Below are positions 55,311 through 63,498 of a DNA stretch of 64,000 nt, in pieces (within the stretch, counting starts at the first letter, position 1; each line of letters opens with the position of its first letter). The notes beneath the pieces were generated by a model. That model did no database searches, was not told where the DNA came from, and saw only the letters and a list, made by a program, of their open reading frames with translations. The DNA is from Xylophilus ampelinus. Lineage in GTDB: Bacteria > Pseudomonadota > Gammaproteobacteria > Burkholderiales > Burkholderiaceae_C. The stretch covers positions 54,701 to 118,700 of the forward strand of contig NZ_CABFMN010000161.1 in the NCBI RefSeq assembly GCF_901875635.1, in the 5' to 3' direction. Made by a program: the position numbers and the translations under genes.

Positions 55311-55372
55311 GCTATTAAAAAGATAGCTGCTCGCGCCCGATCCACGGGCGTTGCGGGCCTATTTGGCTTAAA
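55311..55372 (+). repeat. Comamonadaceae-type repeat, copy 8, supplying a stop codon
   Basis: GCTATTAAAAAGATAGCTGC, then TCGCGCCCG, CACGGGCGTTGCGGGCC and TATTTGGCTTAAA. On the minus strand the TTA of GGCTTA is the TAA stop of the CDP-alcohol transferase gene. Confidence 0.85.
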
Positions 55373-56045
55373 GCGCTGTTGATTGGCCGGCTTCGACGAG
55401 CGCGCGGCGAATGCGGTTGGCGATGGTCCACGCGACAAGGGCGGCGATCAGCGGCATGAGCCACGCCGCCCAGCCGGCCAAGGGCCAGCCCAGCGCGACA
55501 TACAGTCCCAGCGCGCCGAAGACGAAGGCGCGGTCGCTCTTGCCCATCGGCCCGTCGTAGCGGCGCGAGGCACCGACCGTCGGGCCCAGCGCGCCCGCGA
55601 ATTCCGAGAGGCCCGCCAGCACGATCACGGCGCCGACCCAGAAGCCGCCGAACGGCGCGACGAGTGCGAAGGGCGCGTAGAGCGCCGCGTCCGAAAGCAC
55701 GTCGGTCAGCTCGTTGAGGAAGGCGCCCAGCGCGCTCTTCTGGCCGTGCTCTCGTGCCAGCATGCCGTCGATGGCATTGAAAGCCATGCGCAGGAACATC
55801 CACAGCGGCACCAGCGCGAAGGCCCAGCGGCCGGGCGCTGCGAAAGTCTGGGCCCCCATGCCCCCCGGGGGGGTTTGCTCACCTTGGGGCGGCCCGGCGG
55901 TGAACAGGAGCCAGACGCCGAGCGCCACCGACACCGCGCAGGCCGCCATCGTCACTTGATTGGCGGTGACGCCGGCCCGGGCGAGGCGCCCGACCAGCGG
56001 CCGCAGCAGGGCCTGGAATCGCGGCTTCAGTTCGTAGATGGACAC
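55368..56045 (-). CDS. CDP-alcohol phosphatidyltransferase family protein (YnbA-like)
   Basis: A 225-aa membrane enzyme. The CDP-OH-P motif appears as NAIDGMLAR, eight residues, [13 protein letters not shown]. Two of the four usual aspartates (the first, and the one after GxxxD) are Asn here. E. coli YnbA shows, from memory, the same substitutions, so this is a subfamily trait. It would transfer a phosphatidyl group to an unknown alcohol. The GTG start at 56045 follows GAGGAA by 8 bases; no ATG gives a sensible N-terminus. First gene of the six-gene operon. Confidence 0.85.
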   Translation of the reverse strand: MSIYELKPRFQALLRPLVGRLARAGVTANQVTMAACAVSVALGVWLLFTAGPPQGEQTPPGGMGAQTFAAPGRWAFALVPLWMFLRMAFNAIDGMLAREHGQKSALGAFLNELTDVLSDAALYAPFALVAPFGGFWVGAVIVLAGLSEFAGALGPTVGASRRYDGPMGKSDRAFVFGALGLYVALGWPLAGWAAWLMPLIAALVAWTIANRIRRALVEAGQSTAL

Positions 56046-56245
56046 AGGGGGAGTTCCTCGTTCTCGTCGTTCTTGTGTGGCGGCGGATTGTGACAGTGCA
56101 GGGTGGCGCGACCGGGGCGCAAGTTTGTACCGGTATTCGGATTGCGGATTGCGGGTATCGCCCGGCGAGACTTCGACACGGACGCCAAGGCGCGCACTGC
56201 AGCACATCTGCCCTAGACTCCCTCGATCCCGACCCGCCCTGCCGC

Positions 56246-57310
56246 ATGAGCATCCAGACCGACGACTTCTCCCCCGCACCGCCCCGCGTGGTGTCCGCCG
56301 CCCCCGCATCGCCCAACGAGGAGGCGATCGAGCGCGCGCTGCGGCCCAAGCTGCTCGACGAGTATGTGGGCCAGGCCAAGGTGCGCGAGCAGCTGGAGAT
56401 CTTCATCGGTGCGGCCAAGAAGCGCGGCGAGCCGCTGGACCACGTCCTGCTCTTTGGCCCGCCGGGCCTGGGCAAGACCACGCTGAGCCACATCGTTGCC
56501 GCCGAATTGGGCGTGAACCTGCGCCAGACCAGCGGCCCGGTGCTCGAGAAGCCCAAGGACCTGGCCGCGCTGCTGACCAACCTCGAGGCGCACGACGTGC
56601 TCTTCATCGACGAGATCCACCGGCTGTCGCCCGTGGTCGAGGAAATCCTCTACCCCGCGCTGGAGGACTACCAGATCGACATCATGATCGGCGAGGGCCC
56701 CGCGGCGCGCAGCATCAAGCTCGACCTGCAGCCCTTCACCCTGGTCGGGGCCACCACGCGCGCCGGCATGCTGACCAACCCGCTGCGCGACCGCTTCGGC
56801 ATCGTGGCGCGGCTGGAGTTCTACACGGCCGAAGAGTTGACGCGCATCGTCACGCGCAGCGCCGGCCTGCTCAAGGCGCCCATGGACGCCGAGGGCGCCT
56901 TCGAGATCGCGCGCCGCTCGCGCGGCACGCCCCGCATTGCCAACCGCTTGCTGCGCCGCGTGCGCGACTACGCCGACGTCAAGGGCACCGGCCGCATCAC
57001 GCAGGACATCGCGCACAAGGCATTGGCCATGCTCGACGTCGACCCGCAGGGCTTCGACCTGATGGACCGCAAGCTCCTCGAGGCCGTGATCCACCGCTTC
57101 GACGGCGGCCCGGTCGGCCTGGACAACGTGGCCGCCGCCATCGGGGAGGAGTCCGGCACCATCGAGGACGTGATCGAGCCCTACCTGATCCAGCAGGGCT
57201 ACCTGCAACGCACGCCGCGCGGGCGCATCGCCACGCTGGCCGCATACCGCCACCTGGGCGTGGCGGCGCCGAGCGCCCGCGCCAACGACGCGGACTTGTT
57301 CGGCAGCTGA
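56246..57310 (+). CDS. ruvB: Holliday junction branch-migration ATPase RuvB
   Basis: 354-aa AAA+ motor. Walker [12 protein letters not shown], Walker [10 protein letters not shown], sensor 1 GATTRAGML and the C-terminal winged helix with [15 protein letters not shown] are all intact. The ATG at 56246 gives the typical N-terminus. It works with RuvA, encoded 6.4 kb upstream. Confidence 0.97.
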   Translation: MSIQTDDFSPAPPRVVSAAPASPNEEAIERALRPKLLDEYVGQAKVREQLEIFIGAAKKRGEPLDHVLLFGPPGLGKTTLSHIVAAELGVNLRQTSGPVLEKPKDLAALLTNLEAHDVLFIDEIHRLSPVVEEILYPALEDYQIDIMIGEGPAARSIKLDLQPFTLVGATTRAGMLTNPLRDRFGIVARLEFYTAEELTRIVTRSAGLLKAPMDAEGAFEIARRSRGTPRIANRLLRRVRDYADVKGTGRITQDIAHKALAMLDVDPQGFDLMDRKLLEAVIHRFDGGPVGLDNVAAAIGEESGTIEDVIEPYLIQQGYLQRTPRGRIATLAAYRHLGVAAPSARANDADLFGS

Positions 57311-57333
57311 AAGCGGCGGCCGACAATGGCCGC

Positions 57334-58296
57334 ATGCACACGCACGACCTGAGCCCCTGGCAGCACAGCCACCAGTTCGACACCGGCAACACCGCGGCGG
57401 AGCGCAGCACGCGGCTGGTGATGTGGATCACCGCCGCGGCGATGGTGCTGGAGATCGGCGCGGGCTGGTGGTTCAACTCGATGGCCCTGCTGGCCGACGG
57501 CTGGCACATGAGCTCGCATGCGGTGGCGATCGGCCTGAGCGCCTTCGCTTATGCGGCGGCGAGGCGCTATGCGCACGACCCGCGCTTCGCCTTCGGCACC
57601 TGGAAAATCGAGGTCCTGGGCGGCTTCGCCAGCGCCCTGTTCCTCCTGGGCGTGGCGGCGCTGATGGTGTTCGGCTCGCTGGAGCGGCTGTGGTCGCCCT
57701 CGCCGATCCACTACCGCGAGGCGGTCGTGATCGCGGTGCTGGGGCTGGTGGTCAACCTGGTCTGCGCGCGCCTGCTGCATGCGGGCCACGGGCATGACCA
57801 CGGGCACGACCATCACCACGGGCATGGCCATGCACACGACGAGCCGCACGGCGTCCACCACCACGACCTCAACCTGCGCTCGGCCTACCTGCACGTCGTG
57901 GCCGATGCGGCCACCTCGGTGCTGGCCATCGCCGCGCTGCTGGGCGGCTGGTTCTTCGGCTGGGCCTGGCTCGACCCGGTGATGGGCCTGGTGGGCGCAG
58001 TCCTGGTGGCGCTGTGGGCCCAGGGCCTGTTGAAGGAAACGGCCAAGGTGCTGCTCGACCGCGAGATGGACCACCCGGTCACCGACGAGATCCGCGAAGG
58101 CATCGAGACCGCGCTGGCCGACTCCGAGACCCGCGTGGCCGACCTGCACGTCTGGCGCGTGGGCCGCGCCGCCTATGCCTGCGCCGTCACCGTGGTCACG
58201 CATTCGCCCACGCTCACGGCCGACCAGGTGCGGGCCACCTTCGCGATGCACGAGGAGATTCGCCACAGCACGGTGGAAGTCCAGCACTGCGATTGA
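57334..58296 (+). CDS. dmeF: CDF metal efflux transporter, DmeF-like
   Basis: A 320-aa transporter. N-terminal HTHDLSPWQHSHQF is the DmeF signature. Metal-site motifs are LLADGWHMSSHA (HxxxD-like on helix 2) and YLHVVADAATS (HxxxD on helix 5). A long His-rich loop lies between helices 4 and 5 (GHGHDHGHDHHHGHGHAHD). DmeF exports Co2+ and Ni2+. It lies 23 bases after ruvB, so they may be co-transcribed. Confidence 0.9.
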   Translation: MHTHDLSPWQHSHQFDTGNTAAERSTRLVMWITAAAMVLEIGAGWWFNSMALLADGWHMSSHAVAIGLSAFAYAAARRYAHDPRFAFGTWKIEVLGGFASALFLLGVAALMVFGSLERLWSPSPIHYREAVVIAVLGLVVNLVCARLLHAGHGHDHGHDHHHGHGHAHDEPHGVHHHDLNLRSAYLHVVADAATSVLAIAALLGGWFFGWAWLDPVMGLVGAVLVALWAQGLLKETAKVLLDREMDHPVTDEIREGIETALADSETRVADLHVWRVGRAAYACAVTVVTHSPTLTADQVRATFAMHEEIRHSTVEVQHCD

Positions 58297-58389
58297 GCGC
58301 GCCCGGCGGGCGTGGCGGCTGCGCCGCGTCATCCGCTCGTCATCCGATGGACACACGCCGGTCACGCCCGGGCAGGATGCTGCCAGGCC

Positions 58390-59268
58390 ATGCAACGCGA
58401 CGATGCCTTCCTGCGCGCGTGGCGCGACACTGCGGCCCGGGCCCTGGCGCCCGAGGACGACGAGCCCGGCCGTGCCCCGCAGCGCTACCGCACGCTCTGG
58501 ATCTCGGACCTGCACCTGGGCACGCCCGGTTGCCAGGCGCGGGCGCTGCTCGACTTCCTCAAGCACACCGAGTGCGACACGCTCTTCCTGGTCGGCGACA
58601 TCATCGACGGCTGGCAACTCAGGCGGCACTGGTACTGGCCGCAGACGCACAACGACGTGATCCAGAAGCTGCTGCGCAAGGCGCGCAAGGGCACGCGCGT
58701 CATCTTCATCCCGGGCAACCACGACGAGTTCGCGCGCAAGTACCTGCACCACAACTTCGGCGGCATCGACGTGGCCGAGGAATGGATCCACGAGACGGCC
58801 GACGGCCGCAAGCTGTGGGTGATGCACGGCGACCTGTTCGACGGCGTGATCCAGTGCGCCAAGTGGCTGGCCTACGTGGGCGACTCGCTCTACGAGTTCA
58901 CGCTCAAGCTCAACCGGCACCTCAACAGCCTGCGCGCGCGCCTGGGGCTGCCGTACTGGTCGCTGTCCAAGTACCTCAAGGGCAAAGTCAAGCGGGCGGT
59001 GAGCTACGTCGGCGACTTCGAGCACGCCGTGGCGCGCGAGGCGCACAAGCGCGGCGTGCAGGGCGTGGTCTGCGGCCACATCCACCACGCCGAGATGCGC
59101 GAGATTGACGGCATCCTCTATTGCAACGACGGCGACTGGGTCGAGAGCCTCACCGCGCTGGCCGAACATGCCGACGGCACGCTGGAGATCCTCGACTGGT
59201 CAGCGCAGATGCGGGCGACGGCGCATGGCGGTGTGCCCGCAGCATCGGTCGCGGCGGCCGGCGCTTGA
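58390..59268 (+). CDS. UDP-2,3-diacylglucosamine diphosphatase-like metallophosphoesterase
   Basis: 292 aa. Calcineurin-fold motifs are WISDLHLGTPG (DxH), LVGDIIDGWQL (GDxxD), FIPGNHDEF (GNHD), MHGDLFDG and GHIHHAEM. The family is the LpxH-like YbbF type; a true LpxH may exist elsewhere. The ATG at 58390 is chosen; the longer frame reaches into the intergenic region. Its TGA stop shares two bases with repeat B copy 2. Confidence 0.88.
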   Translation: MQRDDAFLRAWRDTAARALAPEDDEPGRAPQRYRTLWISDLHLGTPGCQARALLDFLKHTECDTLFLVGDIIDGWQLRRHWYWPQTHNDVIQKLLRKARKGTRVIFIPGNHDEFARKYLHHNFGGIDVAEEWIHETADGRKLWVMHGDLFDGVIQCAKWLAYVGDSLYEFTLKLNRHLNSLRARLGLPYWSLSKYLKGKVKRAVSYVGDFEHAVAREAHKRGVQGVVCGHIHHAEMREIDGILYCNDGDWVESLTALAEHADGTLEILDWSAQMRATAHGGVPAASVAAAGA

Positions 59269-59335
59269 TCGTCACGTTCGTTACGAATTTGGCTCCAGCG
59301 CCCGGATGGCGGGCGCTGCAAGCCGATTGCACTTT
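59267..59335 (+). repeat. 69-bp repeat family B, copy 2
   Basis: GATCGTCACG, then GGCTCCAGCGCCC, GGGCGCTGC and GCCGATTGCACTTT. 58 of 69 bases match the copy at 10624. It starts at the stop codon of the phosphoesterase gene. Confidence 0.8.
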
Positions 59336-59358
59336 TCGTTTTTCTGACCGATGAGCAC

Positions 59359-59396
59359 GAAAAAGCGCCGGTGCCGCACGAGGCGGGCACCGGCGC
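59359..59396 (-). terminator. Terminator of the TonB receptor gene
   Basis: On the minus strand, GCGCCGGTGCC...GGCACCGGCGC is followed by TTTTTC. It lies about 120 bases after the receptor stop. Confidence 0.85.
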
Positions 59397-59438
59397 CGTG
59401 GCGCGTGGAGCGAGGCGGGCGCAGGGCCCGCCGCTGGT

Positions 59439-59473
59439 CTCAAGTCAATGTGGCTTTGCCATCTTGACTTGAG
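59439..59473. repeat. Inverted repeat, 10-bp arms, 15-base loop
   Basis: CTCAAGTCAA / TTGACTTGAG flank TGTGGCTTTGCCATC. In the 3' untranslated region of the receptor gene, next to GC-rich stems at 59474-59517. Purpose unknown; possibly part of a 3'-end structure or a separate repeat. Confidence 0.65.
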
Positions 59474-59517
59474 CCCCCCGCGAGGGGCGGGCTGGGCGCA
59501 GCCCCGCCCTGGGGGCC

Positions 59518-61923
59518 TCAGAACGCGAAGTTGGCCGTCAGGCGGAAGGTGCGCGGCGCGCCGGGCGTGTAGCGGTAGCCGCTCTTGTTGATCGCGGCCA
59601 CGTATTCCTTGTCCGCCAGGTTGTAGATGTTGAACTGCAGGTCGACGTTCTTGTTGATGCGGTAGGCCGCCATCGCGTCGAAGACCCAGTACGAATCCAC
59701 GTACGCCGGCGTGCCCACGGCGCCGTCGGTGCCGCGGTTGAGCTTGCCGTTGTAGCGGGCGCCGAAGCCCACGGTCAGCCCGACCGGCAGCTGGTAGGTG
59801 GTCCACGCCGTGAAGGCGTTCTTGGGCGTGTAGGCCAGTGCGGAGCTGCCATCGGCCAGCACCGAGGGGCCGCTCAGCACCTTGGTGTCCTGGTGTGTGA
59901 AGCCCGCACTCACGCCCCAGCGTTCGGTGATGGCGCCGGCGGCGCCGAACTCGACGCCCTGCACGCGCTTCTTGCCGGTCTGGTAGTAGTTGCCGCTCAC
60001 CGCGTCCTGCACCACCTCGTTGCTCACGTCGGTGCGGAACAGCGCGGCCGTCAGCGCCAGCTTCTTGTTCAGCACGTCCCACTTGGTGCCCAGTTCCCAG
60101 GTCTTGGTCTTCTGCGGGTCGAAGTCGGTGCGGTTGGCGCTGTTGCCGGTGCCGCTGGCCGCCAGGGCGAAGTTGTTGCCGCCCGGCGGCTGCGCTGCGG
60201 TGCCGTAGGCCAGGTAGACGCTGCTGTAGTCGGTGGGCTTGTAGACCAGGCCGAGCTTGCCGGTCCACAGGCTGCCCGACTTGCTGAACGAGCTGGGGGT
60301 CAGCACGCCGGTGGTCGCGTTCAGCGCGGTGGCGTCGTAGTCGGTCGAGTAGTGGTCGTAACGCAGGCCGCCGGTGAGCGACCATTGCTCGTTGAATTTC
60401 AGCGTGTCGAACACATAGGCGCCGACGGTGGTCGTCGTGCCGTCGGTGCTCGTGCCGTTGGGCAGGCGCAGGTAGCCCAGCACGTTGGGGTTGGGCGCGT
60501 AGAGGTTGGCGGCAGGCCAGAAGCCGGCGGTGCGGATGCCCGGAACGCCGAATACCGTCGCGCCCTGGCCGTAGTAGCCGATCGACTCCTGCTCCTCGCG
60601 GATCAGCTCCACGCCGGCGTTGAGCGTGTGGCCCACGCTGCCGGTGTTGAACTTGGCGCTGAGGTTCGTCTGGTTGGTCAGGATCGTGTTGTCCTGCGTC
60701 TTGTTGGTCGGCAGGTTGCGGGTGATCGTCCAGGCCAGCGGATTGGCCACCGTCGTCGTGCCGGGCACGAAGGTGTTGATGAAGCCCGAGGTGGCCGCCG
60801 GCAGGCCGCCACGGTAGGTGCTGCTCGTGCCGACGCGGGTCGAGCTCAGGCCCGCGCCCATGAAGGCCGTGAGCATGTAGTCCTGCTCGGTCTTGCCGTA
60901 GCGGAAGGTGTTGCGCAGCGTGACGTCGGGCGTGATGTCGTGCTCGACGCGCGCCGTGAACATGTTCTGCGTGACGTTCTCGAAGTCCGAGCTCGTGCCG
61001 TAGAAGTTGCTGGAGTTCACGCGGGACGCGAAGTCCAGGTAGCCGCGGCGCAGGATGCCGGCGTTGATGGTCCTCGGGTCGGGGTTCGAATAGCCCGGCA
61101 GGCCGATGGTGGGCACGCCGCCGTCGGGGATGTTGTTCTGCTTGATGTGGACGAAGTCGAAGTAGAAGCGCGTCGGGCTGTTCAGGCCGAAGGCGAAGGA
61201 GGGCGCGATGCCCCAGCGCTTGTTCTTGACCACGTCTCGGCCCGACACGTCGGCGTCTTCGGCCACGGCGTTCAGGCGGAAGGCGGCGCCGATGCCATTG
61301 GGCCCGCTCAGCGCCTTGTTCCAGTCGATCGACGCGCGCTTGAAGCTGTCGCTGCCGGCACCGACCGAGCCGAAGAAGCTGTCCGACAGCGTCGGCTTCT
61401 TGGTGATGAGGTTGATGTAGCCCGTGGGCGAGGTGCGGCCGGTGTCGCTGCCGGCGGGGCCTTTCACGACCTCGACCTGATCGATGTTGAAGGTGTCGCG
61501 CGAGATCGAGCCGGTGTCGCGGATGCCATCGACGAAGATGCTGCTCGACGAGTCGAAGCCGCGCATGTAGACCGCGTCGCCGGTGCTGGTGTTGCCGTTC
61601 TCGCCCAGGTAGAAGGCGCCCGCGCCGGGGGTGTTGCGCAGCGCTTCGGTCAGCGTGGTCGCGCCCTGTTCGCGCAGCACCTGCTCACGGATCACCTGCA
61701 CGGTCTGCGGCGTGTCGACCAGCGGCGCGGTGAACTTCGGGTTGGCCGAGGTCTCGGCCTTGTAGTCCGCGGCGGGTGCCGAATCCTGCACCTGCACCGA
61801 GGGCAGCGTGCCGGCGGCCGTCTGCGCCAGGCTCGGCAGCGACAGGGCCATCAGCGTGGCGGCCGCGGTCAGCGGCGGAACGGCACGCGCGACGGCGTGC
61901 TTGCGGGTCTTGATGTAAGCCAT
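59518..61923 (-). CDS. fiu: TonB-dependent catecholate siderophore receptor, Fiu-like
   Basis: An 801-aa outer-membrane beta-barrel. Signal peptide to about residue 34. The plug begins DTPQTVQVIREQVLREQG with AVYMRGFDSSSSIFVDGIRD and VEVVKGPAGSDTGRTSPTGYINLITKKP. The last residue is Phe, as needed for barrel assembly. Pattern closest to Fiu, which takes up catecholate-iron complexes. A Fur box lies upstream. Confidence 0.92.
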   Translation of the reverse strand: MAYIKTRKHAVARAVPPLTAAATLMALSLPSLAQTAAGTLPSVQVQDSAPAADYKAETSANPKFTAPLVDTPQTVQVIREQVLREQGATTLTEALRNTPGAGAFYLGENGNTSTGDAVYMRGFDSSSSIFVDGIRDTGSISRDTFNIDQVEVVKGPAGSDTGRTSPTGYINLITKKPTLSDSFFGSVGAGSDSFKRASIDWNKALSGPNGIGAAFRLNAVAEDADVSGRDVVKNKRWGIAPSFAFGLNSPTRFYFDFVHIKQNNIPDGGVPTIGLPGYSNPDPRTINAGILRRGYLDFASRVNSSNFYGTSSDFENVTQNMFTARVEHDITPDVTLRNTFRYGKTEQDYMLTAFMGAGLSSTRVGTSSTYRGGLPAATSGFINTFVPGTTTVANPLAWTITRNLPTNKTQDNTILTNQTNLSAKFNTGSVGHTLNAGVELIREEQESIGYYGQGATVFGVPGIRTAGFWPAANLYAPNPNVLGYLRLPNGTSTDGTTTTVGAYVFDTLKFNEQWSLTGGLRYDHYSTDYDATALNATTGVLTPSSFSKSGSLWTGKLGLVYKPTDYSSVYLAYGTAAQPPGGNNFALAASGTGNSANRTDFDPQKTKTWELGTKWDVLNKKLALTAALFRTDVSNEVVQDAVSGNYYQTGKKRVQGVEFGAAGAITERWGVSAGFTHQDTKVLSGPSVLADGSSALAYTPKNAFTAWTTYQLPVGLTVGFGARYNGKLNRGTDGAVGTPAYVDSYWVFDAMAAYRINKNVDLQFNIYNLADKEYVAAINKSGYRYTPGAPRTFRLTANFAF

Positions 61924-62066
61924 GGGAATCCCTCCTCCTTGAGGGCATCGGTCGAGGACCTGACATGGCTTGCTCGGAGTCCCCGGCGGATCACGTGGCG
62001 TGACGGGGGGAGGGGCTGGCTAATCAGCAAATAGACGAAATGCGGCGTCACGGCAACGTGAACGCG

Positions 62067-62085
62067 ACAAATGATAATCACTCTT
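62067..62085 (-). promoter_or_regulatory. Fur box of the TonB receptor
   Basis: ACAAATGATAATCACTCTT matches the 19-base Fur consensus at 13 positions, including the central ATGATAATCA. It lies about 145 bases before the receptor ATG and predicts iron repression. Confidence 0.7.
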
Positions 62086-62189
62086 ACTAACTTTGTGGGC
62101 CGCGTCCTGCATTCGTGTGACCGGGCGTGTCGCGCCCGCGCCACGAGCGGCCCGCGGCGGCGGGGCTCGCTCGCCTCACGGGGGACGTC

Positions 62190-62486
62190 TCAGGACGCTG
62201 CCAGGCGCCGGCGCTTCTTGATGGTCACCACCACGGGAGCGGCCGGAGCCGGCCGCGCAGCCGGCGCAACGCCATGCTGGCCGCGCATGGCATGTCGCAC
62301 GCGGCTGGCGTTGAGGACCTCGACGACGTCGCCGTTCACCTGCGCATAGCGGCCATCGGACAACACGGCCAGGGCACCGATCTGCATGCCCCGCTGCACC
62401 GTGCCGAGCATCGTCGCGCCGGGGCGAGCTTGGGCGAAGGCGGCCCAGCGGGGGCCGATGTGGATGCGAAAGGCGCTGGTGCTCAT
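62190..62486 (-). CDS. Conserved small hypothetical protein (98 aa)
   Basis: I take the start at MSTSAFRIHIGPRW. A compact beta-type core follows (MQIGALAVLSDGRYAQVNGDVVEVLNASRV), resembling a small SH3-like domain, and then a basic Ala/Pro-rich tail ending VTIKKRRRLAAS. Basic C-terminal tail suggests nucleic-acid binding; no known family. Confidence 0.6.
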   Translation of the reverse strand: MSTSAFRIHIGPRWAAFAQARPGATMLGTVQRGMQIGALAVLSDGRYAQVNGDVVEVLNASRVRHAMRGQHGVAPAARPAPAAPVVVTIKKRRRLAAS

Positions 62487-62541
62487 GCTCGGGTGGGTGG
62501 TTTGGCGGGTGCACATCGTCGGACGCACGGCGCCAAAGAGA

Positions 62542-62572
62542 AAAGCCTGCTATCGATTCGATAGCAGGCTTT
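62542..62572 (-). terminator. Perfect 15-bp palindromic terminator after tRNA-Met
   Basis: AAAGCCTGCTATCGA-T-TCGATAGCAGGCTTT. On the minus strand followed by TCTCTTT. It ends the tRNA transcript; the core TATCGATTCGATAGC resembles the head of the repeat family. Confidence 0.8.
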
Positions 62573-62595
62573 CCAATAACCACGAAGGTCTTGAG

Positions 62596-62672
62596 TGGTG
62601 GCGCTTCACGGACTCGAACCGCGGACCTGTGGATTATGATTCCATCGCTCTAACCGACTGAGCTAAAGCGCC
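62596..62672 (-). tRNA. tRNA-Met (anticodon CAT), elongator type
   Basis: 77 bases with encoded CCA. The acceptor stem GGCGCTT pairs with AAGCGCC. TAGCTCAGTCGG is the D arm, GGAATCATAATCC the anticodon stem-loop with CAT, and GGTTCGAGTCC the T arm. The first pair is G-C, so it is not an initiator. A tRNA-Ile2 (lysidine-modified CAT) is possible but fits less well. Confidence 0.9.
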
Positions 62673-62681
62673 GAGCCCGCC

Positions 62682-62687
62682 ATTATA
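62682..62687 (-). promoter_or_regulatory. -10 box of the tRNA-Met gene
   Basis: TATAAT on the minus strand, about 9 bases before the mature 5' end. The -35 is weak. Confidence 0.6.
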
Positions 62688-62826
62688 GCCAGACTCCGCG
62701 GCCCCGCCAGCGCTTCGCGTTCGGGCAGCACCGGCCGGACTCGATGGGCCAACGCGCCGCCTTCCGCTCCCGCGCTTCGACCCCGTCCCGCCGTCCCGCA
62801 CGTACAACGGGGGTGACAATCCTTCG

Positions 62827-63498
62827 ATGCTCGCCCCTTCGTCCGTCGACGCGCAGCGCCATGCCATGGCCGACGACCAGCTGATGCTCGCCTACGCCAG
62901 CGGCGATGCGGCCGCGTTCGACATCCTCTATGCGCGCCACGAAGGCGCCCTGTTCCGCTTCGTGCGCCGCCTGCTGGGCGCGCGCCTGGCGGCGCAGGCG
63001 GACGAGGTGTTCCAGGACACCTGGCTGCGCATCGTGACGGCGCGCGACTCCTTTTCGCCGCAGGGCGCCACATGGCGCACCTGGGCCTTCACCATCGCGC
63101 ACAACCTGGCGATGGACCGTCTTCGGGTGAGCGGGCGAGAGGTCGCACTCGACGCCGGCGGCCATGGCGGCGATGACGACGACATGCCGCACCTGCCCTC
63201 GCTCGAGCGCGGCGTGCACGCCGCCGGCAGCGCGGCGGGCGCGGCGCATCCCTCGGCCGAGGAACTCGCCTTCTGGCGCGCCGCCGGGCGCCGGCTGCTG
63301 GCCTGCCTGGACGAACTGCCGGCCGAGCAGCGCGCCGCCTTTCTGCTGCACCACGAGGACGGCCTCACCGTCGATGCGATGGCCGCCCAACTCGCGCTCG
63401 GCTTCGAGACGGTGAAGAGCCGCCTGCGCTACGGGCTGCAGAAGCTGCGCTCTTGCATGGCGCGCTACCTCGTGGCCCTGGAAGGGCAAAACGCATGA
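62827..63498 (+). CDS. ECF-type RNA polymerase sigma factor
   Basis: 223 aa. Region 2 has FDILYARHEGALFRFVRRLLG and ADEVFQDTWLRIVTARDSF with the WAFTIAHNLAMDRLR recognition helix. Region 4 is ELPAEQRAAFLLHHEDGLTVDAMAAQLALGFETVKSRLRYG. An Ala/Gly/Asp-rich linker joins them. An internal ATG at 62866 is possible. The stop overlaps the next gene, a likely anti-sigma factor. Confidence 0.92.
   Translation: MLAPSSVDAQRHAMADDQLMLAYASGDAAAFDILYARHEGALFRFVRRLLGARLAAQADEVFQDTWLRIVTARDSFSPQGATWRTWAFTIAHNLAMDRLRVSGREVALDAGGHGGDDDDMPHLPSLERGVHAAGSAAGAAHPSAEELAFWRAAGRRLLACLDELPAEQRAAFLLHHEDGLTVDAMAAQLALGFETVKSRLRYGLQKLRSCMARYLVALEGQNA

Noticed and set aside
62596..62672. tRNA-Met locus as a phage attachment site
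   Set aside because: No integrase and no duplicated tRNA 3' end are visible nearby.
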